Source of the DNA: Oscillospiraceae bacterium
GTDB taxonomy: Bacteria; Bacillota; Clostridia; Oscillospirales; Oscillospiraceae
Reading direction: 5' to 3'
Assembly (NCBI GenBank): GCA_012513005.1
Contig: JAAZCZ010000003.1
Span: forward strand, 1 to 8,471
DNA length: 8,471 bases
Shown here: one piece after another, positions 1-5,882 of the stretch
Layout of the letters: the number at the start of each line of letters is the position of its first letter
How positions within the stretch are numbered: the stretch's first letter is position 1
The notes under the pieces: model-generated
Told to the model about the DNA's origin: nothing
The model's database searches: none
The model's input: only the letters and a program-made list of their open reading frames with translations
Position numbers and translations under genes: made by a program

Positions 1-13
1 GTATAATATAAAA

Positions 14-991
14 TTATTCTGCCTGCGGTCTGACCTTACGCTGTAAGTTTAATGTAATTAAATTTAGTCCGATTAGGCAGGCTGTCATAACAGAATAGGA
101 AAATATTGCTCTGTCGCCGTGTCTTTGAACATAGTATTCCATGAATCCGGCACCGCCGATTAAGGCCAGGGACAATATAATAAAGAGAACATGGGTTGCT
201 TTGAAGCCCCTATATCTCCAAAGTTCTATGGCATAATAAAACAGTACTAAAACAACGCATACAGCACCTGCGATCTGCACAATGCTGATAAACCCGTTAG
301 ACCGCAAAAATAGTGAGTCATACCTTGTGCTGTCTAATACTATTTGACCGGCGCCGTAGGCAGAGAGGAAAAAGAGAAAAACTTCTCCGCTGCCTACATC
401 TCCTCTTTTTCTCTGCACCTTTAGCATTGATATAAGCCAAAAGCCGAGCAAGGCGCAAAATATTGCCTGAAATAAAAATGTAGCAAATCTGTACTCGGGG
501 GCACCTGTTACAGGATTATTAACTGCAGAGACTAGCGGCAGGCTTTTTATTGATTCAATAACCATTCCCCTATCACTTGAATCGAAGAATGATGCGAGTC
601 TTCCCAAGGCAATTCCAAAAGCAGCAGCAGGAGCCATGCAGTCAAACAGCAAAAGAGCATTTTTTTCAAGCTTAATTACGGAGACTATTATAGCTGATAG
701 CATTGTGCCTATAAATACACCAAAGAGTGCATATCCACCGCCGGTAAAATCGGTGATTGCAGAAATAAGCCCGCCGTAAAGCTCAAACCTGCAATACCAG
801 TGAACTATTCTTGAAAACAGCACAGATAAAACAAGTGCCAATGGAATAAACAAAGCTGCGGCATTTAAATTGCCTCCGCTTTTTCTATATGACGCAAGAA
901 AAATAAATATCGCTGTCAGGGCAGCTGCAACAACAATCACAGAAACCCAATGAATATATGTATTTCCAATTAATACTGCAATTTTACTCAT
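14..991 (-). CDS. Lgt-like polytopic membrane protein with degenerate active site
   Basis: This 325-residue protein has about nine hydrophobic segments (roughly residues 12-34, 43-63, 85-107, 113-135, 167-189, 202-222, 234-256, 264-287 and 297-315). The middle of the protein keeps the order of landmarks of prolipoprotein diacylglyceryl transferase (Lgt): GGGYALFGVFIG (84-95), a GR pair (130-131), and YGAGQIVLDSTRYD (212-225), which matches the Lgt stretch YGxFRxxVExxRxPD. True Lgt moves diacylglyceryl from phosphatidylglycerol to the lipobox cysteine. Here several residues important in E. coli Lgt are replaced: the HGG histidine is Phe90, N146 is Ser134, E151 is Ser139, R239 is Gln216 and E243 is Asp220; R143 (Arg131) and G154 (Gly142) remain. 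The last two membrane segments exceed the usual seven of Lgt. The ATG overlaps the stop of the upstream glycosidase gene (ATGA) and has a GAGGT site 7 nt before it. It is probably a paralogue with another role, not the housekeeping Lgt. The fold call is fairly sure; the function is unknown. Confidence 0.72.
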   Translation of the reverse strand: MSKIAVLIGNTYIHWVSVIVVAAALTAIFIFLASYRKSGGNLNAAALFIPLALVLSVLFSRIVHWYCRFELYGGLISAITDFTGGGYALFGVFIGTMLSAIIVSVIKLEKNALLLFDCMAPAAAFGIALGRLASFFDSSDRGMVIESIKSLPLVSAVNNPVTGAPEYRFATFLFQAIFCALLGFWLISMLKVQRKRGDVGSGEVFLFFLSAYGAGQIVLDSTRYDSLFLRSNGFISIVQIAGAVCVVLVLFYYAIELWRYRGFKATHVLFIILSLALIGGAGFMEYYVQRHGDRAIFSYSVMTACLIGLNLITLNLQRKVRPQAE

Positions 992-2118
992 TTGTTTACC
1001 TCATTAGGTATAGCTGTTGCAAAATATATAATATCACTTACGAGTCTTTGATAGCCATATACGACGTTGTTAATAAGCACATCATTCATAACAATTGCTG
1101 CCGTCTGACCACCGTCCATAGCGTATGCCTGTTTACAGCCAAAGGAGTGCAGTCTTGCTGCAAAGTTTGGTATAGTCGGTACAAGTGAATTTCCGCCCTC
1201 TGAGTTTGCGGTAACCAGCAGATAATGCCGCTCACCCATTTGCGCTATTGCCGCTCTTGCGTAGTTATCATTTACCTCTCCGAGCATATAGTAACCGGGA
1301 AGGCTGATTTCACTGTCTTTTACCAGCACGGGTCCAAAGGTAATGCTGTATCTTATTTTATTATCCTCGATATATTTTTCGGCAACAGAAGTATCCGTCA
1401 TCTCGTTTTGCCTTACAAAATTCATATCTCCCTTGTCATCTATAAAGCAAGTATCAAGTGCCCTGCCTTCAAGCCTGTGCAATTTGCCGTTATATACTAC
1501 TATTCCAAAAGGTCTGAATTTATAAAAGTCTCCGCTGGAAGCCACTACTGCATTCACACTTGCAGCCATATCAGAGGTCTTATACTGAGTACCCGAGCCA
1601 AATTCTCCACCGGCAAAAAACCTTCTTATTTGTGACGGATGAAGTATTTTTACTTCTGAAATTGTGTATACGCAGTGATCGAAAAGCTGTTTCCAAGTTA
1701 TCGCCATAATTGTATCATCAAGATAGTATTTTACCTGTGTGTTATTAAATGTTTCTATCCCTGTGTTAAATAGTGTCGGCTGCCCGCCAAGTATATTTTT
1801 TGCTTTTTCGAGCACATCTGTTAGATCAGCTGCAGCTGCTTCCCCGAACTTTTCCTGATTTGGCTCCGGCGCAGTTATGTCTGAATCACTGAGCCAAAAT
1901 GTTTTCTTTATTGAAAGTACACCCTCTAAGGCTGTACTTGTTGCGTTTAGCATGTATTTGTCGTACTTGCTCATTATGTCTTTAGTATCTATTTGCTTTA
2001 CAGCAAAGTCTTTTTTAACCCCGACATTGAGTAGCATCCAAAAAAGAAAGCCTAACGCCGCAATTAAAGAGAGCAAAAGCGGTATCGGATTTATTTTTAT
2101 TATTTTAATCTCTTTCAT
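988..2118 (-). CDS. Membrane-anchored phosphodiester glycosidase (NAGPA domain), copy B
   Basis: This 376-residue protein has one N-terminal membrane segment (about 12-33) preceded by a Lys-rich start, so the rest is expected outside the membrane as a type II anchored domain. The C-terminal two thirds resembles the NAGPA family (PF09992), named after the human enzyme that removes GlcNAc from phosphodiester-linked lysosomal tags; bacterial members are thought to act on sugar phosphodiesters of envelope or secreted polymers. Visible family features are NAVVASSGDF (189-198), the phrase around GIVVYNGKLHR (205-215), SITFGPVLVKDSE (258-270), RAAIAQMG (288-295) and the GC..A..MDGGQTA block (327-340), which matches the family motif DGGxSS/T. 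It aligns without gaps to the second copy at 2940-4070. The SD GAGGG overlaps the TGA of the upstream gene, 9 nt away, and the end overlaps the Lgt-like gene by 4 nt. The true substrate cannot be told from sequence. Confidence 0.85.
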   Translation of the reverse strand: MKEIKIIKINPIPLLLSLIAALGFLFWMLLNVGVKKDFAVKQIDTKDIMSKYDKYMLNATSTALEGVLSIKKTFWLSDSDITAPEPNQEKFGEAAAADLTDVLEKAKNILGGQPTLFNTGIETFNNTQVKYYLDDTIMAITWKQLFDHCVYTISEVKILHPSQIRRFFAGGEFGSGTQYKTSDMAASVNAVVASSGDFYKFRPFGIVVYNGKLHRLEGRALDTCFIDDKGDMNFVRQNEMTDTSVAEKYIEDNKIRYSITFGPVLVKDSEISLPGYYMLGEVNDNYARAAIAQMGERHYLLVTANSEGGNSLVPTIPNFAARLHSFGCKQAYAMDGGQTAAIVMNDVLINNVVYGYQRLVSDIIYFATAIPNEVNK

Positions 2119-2127
2119 TTTTAGCCC

Positions 2128-2787
2128 TCAATAAATTGTTCCGCCGAACAAGGCATTATAAAGCCCCTCAGAAGGCACAACCTTCCATTTCCCGCCGACT
2201 GAAACAAGACCTATCGAAATATTTGCACTTATTTTATAGTTTCCGGTGCCTACAAGCTCTGTTACTGCATCTGACAATAGCTTCATTACGAGCTCTTCCT
2301 TGTAGTTGCCGGCGGAATCATAGATTTCATTCATATTTTCTGCACTCTCAACCGCCTTTTGCAGCTTTGATTTGGCAAGCTCGCCGACATCCTGCATAAG
2401 CTTTTTAACATCCAAATATGTGCAGTTTAATTTTTGAGTAATTACAGCAGAGGAATCCACAGTCGGTCTGCCTTCCGTTTCAAACTTTAGCTCTGAGAGA
2501 TTAGCACGCAACACAAGTTCGCCGACAGGAGTGTCTGCTTTTTCTTTTATTCCGAGCGTTTCTCCGCTTCTGAGCATTGACTCTGCCTTATCGTAATCCT
2601 TCTTAACAAGGGCATCGACAAAGTCCTCAATAATATGCTCTTTTTCAAAGCTGCCGTTAAAAATTACCGGGTCTGTTTTCATCCCCAATATTCCCAAAAC
2701 TATAGTTGCAAGTGCAAGAATCACGGCAATAAAAGCAAAAAAATTGCCGGCTTTTTTTGCATCGCGCACCGGTACGGACTCTTTCAA
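2128..2787 (-). CDS. Small single-pass membrane protein of unknown function, TTG start
   Basis: I do not recognise a named family. The predicted protein of 219 residues has a short basic N-terminus, one membrane segment (about 15-36) and an extracytoplasmic domain of about 180 residues. There is no lipobox cysteine, so it is a membrane anchor and not a lipoprotein. The order of the outer domain, a helical opening with FVDALVKKDYDKAESML (56-72) and a strand-rich end with VGGKWKVVPSEGLYNALFGG (197-216), recalls NTF2/DUF4878-like extracytoplasmic domains; that is a guess. I chose the TTG at 2787 because a perfect AGGAGG lies 7 nt before it. The in-frame ATG at 2805 has no ribosome site, and AGGAGG would fall inside its coding region. 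It is the first gene of block B, followed by glycosidase copy B after 9 nt, so it probably works with that enzyme at the outer membrane face, perhaps as a partner or scaffold. Confidence 0.78.
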   Translation of the reverse strand: MKESVPVRDAKKAGNFFAFIAVILALATIVLGILGMKTDPVIFNGSFEKEHIIEDFVDALVKKDYDKAESMLRSGETLGIKEKADTPVGELVLRANLSELKFETEGRPTVDSSAVITQKLNCTYLDVKKLMQDVGELAKSKLQKAVESAENMNEIYDSAGNYKEELVMKLLSDAVTELVGTGNYKISANISIGLVSVGGKWKVVPSEGLYNALFGGTIY

Positions 2788-2794
2788 AAGTACT

Positions 2795-2800
2795 CCTCCT
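2795..2800 (-). promoter_or_regulatory. AGGAGG ribosome binding site deciding a TTG start
   Basis: The minus strand reads AGGAGG, then AGTACTT, then TTG. The 7-nt spacing is ideal for the TTG at 2787-2785. The ATG at 2805 lies upstream of this site and is preceded only by AT-rich sequence, so it is a poor start. Confidence 0.75.
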
Positions 2801-2833
2801 GGCATATTAATAAGCTTAAAAATTTTCTATATG

Positions 2834-2862
2834 AGTATAACACAGTAAACGATTTATTAAAA
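2834..2862 (-). promoter_or_regulatory. Probable extended -10 promoter for block B
   Basis: The minus strand carries TATACT (2839-2834) preceded by TG plus one base (2842-2840), which is an extended -10 element. At a 17-nt spacing the -35 position is TTTTAA (2862-2857), a weak match to TTGACA, as is common for extended -10 promoters. Transcription would start near 2827, giving a leader of about 40 nt that ends in the AGGAGG site of the small membrane protein gene. It would make the membrane protein, glycosidase copy B and the Lgt-like gene a separate unit from glpK. Confidence 0.5.
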
Positions 2863-2873
2863 GAAAATAGGAG

Positions 2874-2903
2874 AAAATGTTGTGGCCAAGTTTTAGCCCA
2901 ACA
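2874..2903 (-). terminator. Probable intrinsic terminator of block A
   Basis: About 36 nt after the stop of glycosidase copy A, the minus strand can fold TGTTGGGC against GCC-A-CAACA: eight base pairs with one bulged A and a nine-base loop (stem 2903-2878). TTTT follows directly at 2877-2874 and the next bases are pyrimidine-rich. The stem is short and the T run is broken by C, so read-through into block B is possible. The opposite strand has no T run after the stem, which fits a minus-strand terminator. Confidence 0.5.
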
Positions 2904-2939
2904 ATGCTATAAGTAACCACATACTGATAAGACTAAGGA

Positions 2940-4070
2940 TTATTTTTGTGCAGCTTCGGGAACTGCTGTTGCAAAGTAAACAATGTCACTTACAAAACGC
3001 TGCCATCCGTACAGCACCCTATTGATTAGTTCATCGTTCATGGCTATTACTGCAGTTTGCCCACCATCCATTGTGTATGCCTGCTTGCAGCCGAAGGACT
3101 GTACTCTGTTAGCAAAGCTGAAAATTGTCGGCACAAGCCAATTTCCGCCCTCAGCGTTGGCGGTAATCAGCAGGTAATGAAGCTCTCCCATTTGTGCTAT
3201 TGCAGCTCTCGGATAGTTATCGTAAATTTCTCCCAGCCAATAGCCTCCCGGTAGACTAATTTCGCTGTCTTTAACAAGCACCGGTCCGAATGTAATGCTG
3301 TGTCTTATATTATTATCCTCAATATATTTTTCTGTAGTTTCTCTGTCAGTAAGTTCATTTTGCCTTGCAAAGAGAAGATCTCCTTTGTCGTCTATAAAAC
3401 ATGTATCTAAATATCTGCCTTCCATCCTATGAAGTTTTCCGTTGTACACAACTATACCCAGACCCCTGAACTTGCAAAAATCTCCGCTTGAAGCCACAAC
3501 TGCGTTGGCACTTGCAGCTAAGTCTGTTGTTCTGTATCTTCCGCCATAGTTATAATCACCGCCGGCAAAATATCTGCGGATTTGTGAGGGGTGCATAATT
3601 TTCACTTCAGAGATTGTGTATACACAGTAGTCAAACACTTGTTTCCATGTAAACGCCATTATCGTATCATCAATGTAATATCTGACCGGAGTATTGTTAA
3701 AAGTCACAATATCGGTGTTAAACAGTGTTTCAGTAACTCCTAAATCACGTTTTGCTTTTTCCAAAACCTCAGTAAGCTCAGAAGCCGCCGCCATGCCGAA
3801 TTTTGCCTGATTAGGCTCCGGTGCCACATTATCCTCATCTAATAGCCAATATGTCTTTTTTAGAGAAGTAGCTCCCTCTTTTGCTGTGTTTGTGGCATTT
3901 GCAAAAAAAGCATCATACTCACTCATATAATTCTTAGTGTCAATTTGTTTGATATTATCATTCTTTTTTAAACCAACATGGAGAAGTAACCAAAAAAGAA
4001 ATCCTACGGTAGCAAGCAACGATAGAATGTGAGAAATAGTATAAGTTTTTACTTTTTGAGTCTCAGGCAC
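2940..4070 (-). CDS. Membrane-anchored phosphodiester glycosidase (NAGPA domain), copy A
   Basis: This is the paralogue of the gene at 988-2118. Starting from the GTG at 4070 both proteins are 376 residues and align end to end without a gap, with about 264 identical positions by hand count (about 70%). It has one membrane segment (about 12-33) and then the same exported domain: NAVVASSGDF (189-198), TFGPVLVKDSE (260-270), RAAIAQMG (288-295) and MDGGQTA (334-340). A GTG nine bases further upstream (4079) is in frame, but GAAGG lies 8 nt before the GTG at 4070 and overlaps the earlier codon, so the inner start is better. Differences cluster in the N-terminal tail, in residues 171-180 and around 231-246, the places where substrate or partner choice could differ. 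It follows the DUF1015 gene after 37 nt and is the last gene of the glpK block, with a stem-loop behind it. The reaction on a sugar phosphodiester is inferred from the family. Confidence 0.85.
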   Translation of the reverse strand: MPETQKVKTYTISHILSLLATVGFLFWLLLHVGLKKNDNIKQIDTKNYMSEYDAFFANATNTAKEGATSLKKTYWLLDEDNVAPEPNQAKFGMAAASELTEVLEKAKRDLGVTETLFNTDIVTFNNTPVRYYIDDTIMAFTWKQVFDYCVYTISEVKIMHPSQIRRYFAGGDYNYGGRYRTTDLAASANAVVASSGDFCKFRGLGIVVYNGKLHRMEGRYLDTCFIDDKGDLLFARQNELTDRETTEKYIEDNNIRHSITFGPVLVKDSEISLPGGYWLGEIYDNYPRAAIAQMGELHYLLITANAEGGNWLVPTIFSFANRVQSFGCKQAYTMDGGQTAVIAMNDELINRVLYGWQRFVSDIVYFATAVPEAAQK

Positions 4071-4107
4071 AATACTCACCTTCAGTAATAGATTAAATTG
4101 TTTAGAG

Positions 4108-5310
4108 CTAATTCAAAGTTATTTTTCGGCACTCTAAATAATAGCGTTTGTCTCTTGCCTCTCCGACAGAAAAGCTCTTTTTGGGGTACGAGCCATTTTC
4201 CTCAATGTAAGTAAAAATCTTTTCTTTTACAGGCTTTGGCAAAAGGATTGCAGCAGAATTATCGGCATTAGCAAGCTTGATCGCATCTTCATCCCCGTGA
4301 ATATAGTCAATAATGCCGCCGTTTGCTTTTATGTGCTTAGCAAAAAATATGTCAACGTTAGCCACAAGCTCTCCAAAACTGTTAAACTTTGTGCGTATCT
4401 CCTTATTTTCGTTGCCTCTTGCTATTTTTATTTTTAAATCTCCTGCTCCCTTGAGTGCATCTTCGGCTAGGCTCATGAAATTTATGACATTGGAATTAAT
4501 AACCGCTCTGTGAATAGGCTCAATATTAATTGCAGAATCATACACATTAACTAGTTCAACAAGTGCAAACCGTGAAGGGTGACTTTTTATTTCATCTGCA
4601 CTGAGCTTATTTTTTATGCTGTCCCAGTAGTACTTGGCTGCGGCTAAGCTGTGGTTTCCGTCTCCTACTGCGATTTTTGTTCCCTGTGTTTGCAGGTTTT
4701 CTATTTGATGCTCAATCCGCTCTGCCTCAGAAGTGCTGATATGGCTACCTGTTACTCTGCCTCCGCCTTGCATCAGTTCAAAATCGTATAAAATCTCCCC
4801 TCCGGCAGCAGACGGAATAATTTTATTTTCTATATCATTTAAAAACAAAATAATATGGGGAAGCTCAATTAATGCCACCCTGCGAACAGCTGACCGTACA
4901 GGCAATCTGCTTTCAATTGTCTCCTCTGTTGCGCGGATACCCGCATCCTCGCCACTCTTCCAGCTGTAAGCTTCAAGGTCAACTTTTCCGATTATTCCCT
5001 GTCTTATTTTGTTCCCTGAAACCTCTCGCCTCACGTACACCATGCTGTCTTTTAGTAATCTGAAGATGTTTTTATCTAAGTAGGCTTTCATTGTGCTAAA
5101 AATCTTTTTGTTGTCAACTTCGGGGCTGTGAGTGTCGAGATATGCCTCAGGTATTATTAAGTTTAAAGTGCTGTCAGCTTCTCCGACTATATCGTAGCAC
5201 TTTTCCCAGTAGGCTTTTTTTGAGGTGAACTGGTCGCAAGCTATGCAACTCCACTTTGAAAGGTCTGTGTCTTTCGGCAGTAGTATATCTGCTTTTGAAA
5301 AAACTCTCAT
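4108..5310 (-). CDS. DUF1015 family protein
   Basis: This is a soluble protein of 400 residues that matches the DUF1015 family along its whole length. Landmarks are the N-terminal MRVFSKADILLPKD (1-14) followed by SCIACDQFTS (21-30), VGDGNHSLAAAK (215-226, the family's DGxH/NS-type motif), IEPIHR (263-268) and the C-terminal PKKSFSVGEARDKRYYLECRKI (376-397). The biochemical role of the family is not established; the conserved acidic/histidine motifs suggest an enzyme or small-molecule binder in the cytoplasm. I chose the ATG at 5310 because it overlaps the TGA of the Nudix gene as ATGA and because it places the ADILLP motif right at the N-terminus, where I expect it for this family. An ATG at 5337 would add nine residues lacking any family resemblance; GGAG lies only 2 nt from that ATG, although AGAAGGG about 11 nt upstream could also serve it. 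It is third gene of the glpK block. The family call is sure, the function is not. Confidence 0.88.
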   Translation of the reverse strand: MRVFSKADILLPKDTDLSKWSCIACDQFTSKKAYWEKCYDIVGEADSTLNLIIPEAYLDTHSPEVDNKKIFSTMKAYLDKNIFRLLKDSMVYVRREVSGNKIRQGIIGKVDLEAYSWKSGEDAGIRATEETIESRLPVRSAVRRVALIELPHIILFLNDIENKIIPSAAGGEILYDFELMQGGGRVTGSHISTSEAERIEHQIENLQTQGTKIAVGDGNHSLAAAKYYWDSIKNKLSADEIKSHPSRFALVELVNVYDSAINIEPIHRAVINSNVINFMSLAEDALKGAGDLKIKIARGNENKEIRTKFNSFGELVANVDIFFAKHIKANGGIIDYIHGDEDAIKLANADNSAAILLPKPVKEKIFTYIEENGSYPKKSFSVGEARDKRYYLECRKITLN

Positions 5311-5882
5311 ATTGCTTTCAGGGCTATTTCTGTCCATGTCTCCATGTTCCCTTCTGATTTTATTTGCTCACGAGTCATCCATGCACCTTTTAATTTTTCG
5401 GTCTCCCTGACTTCCACATTGCCCTGTACATTTAGCGTGAACAAAAACCCAAGATGAACAGAGCCCACAGCATTACTGTCGTCATTTATTATTCCTATTG
5501 GGCTAAGCTTCTTAGATTCCTCAATATATACCTCTTCTTCAACCTCTCTTCTAAGACCCTGCATAAGCATACTCTCTCCCGGCTCTGTATCAACGGGGTT
5601 TATATGTCCGCCTATGCCGATTGATAAAAGTCCGTGTAGCCGCTCTTCTCCCCCTTTGTTAAGGCGCCGTGTTGTAAATACTTCATTTTCTCTTATTAAC
5701 ACGACGTAGGGAATAATCTGTTTATATGAGGGATCATTTTCGGCTTTGCTGCGGTATATAAACTCGTAGTTATTTTCAATAAGGCTTGTAATTTCATCTA
5801 TGCTTTTTGTAATAAGCCCGTTAATTCCGCATATATACGGCTTTATAAGCTCGGTTTTTATCACCAGAATTTTTTCATCCAT
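5307..5882 (-). CDS. Nudix-like predicted phosphoesterase/hydrolase
   Basis: This is a soluble protein of 191 residues. A Nudix-like box runs from about 91 to 120: GGHINPVD (91-98), a glutamate at 103, then RREVEEEVYI (111-120), which supplies the metal-binding REVEEE core. The box is not perfect: there is one extra residue between the early Glu and the RE pair, and the late Gly is Tyr119. The stretch YVVLIRENEVFTTRR (59-73) before the box and GFLFTL (145-150) after it fit the Nudix beta strands. The general look matches the MutT-like 'predicted phosphoesterase' group (COG4112, from memory); substrate unknown. I start it at the ATG at 5882, which overlaps the glpK stop by 8 nt (ATGGATGA) and has a GGGAAG-like site before it. 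A TTG at 5912 would extend it ten residues deeper into glpK. The 3' end overlaps the DUF1015 gene by 4 nt. Coupled translation across all three genes is likely. Confidence 0.85.
   Translation of the reverse strand: MDEKILVIKTELIKPYICGINGLITKSIDEITSLIENNYEFIYRSKAENDPSYKQIIPYVVLIRENEVFTTRRLNKGGEERLHGLLSIGIGGHINPVDTEPGESMLMQGLRREVEEEVYIEESKKLSPIGIINDDSNAVGSVHLGFLFTLNVQGNVEVRETEKLKGAWMTREQIKSEGNMETWTEIALKAI

Noticed and set aside
1..13. Terminator after the Lgt-like gene
   Set aside because: Only 13 AT-rich bases follow the stop inside the window; no hairpin can be seen.
14..991. Calling the polytopic protein the housekeeping lgt
   Set aside because: Too many key residues are changed and there are extra membrane segments, so the gene symbol would mislead.
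1225..1635. 136-codon plus-strand open frame opposite glycosidase copy B
   Set aside because: It lies wholly antisense to a clearly coding gene, has no ribosome site or family resemblance, and its composition follows the opposite strand.
2635..2916. Plus-strand open frame of 93 codons across the block A/B junction
   Set aside because: It overlaps the start of the small membrane protein gene, the block B promoter and the stem-loop, has a low-complexity Lys/Asn/Cys content and no ribosome site.
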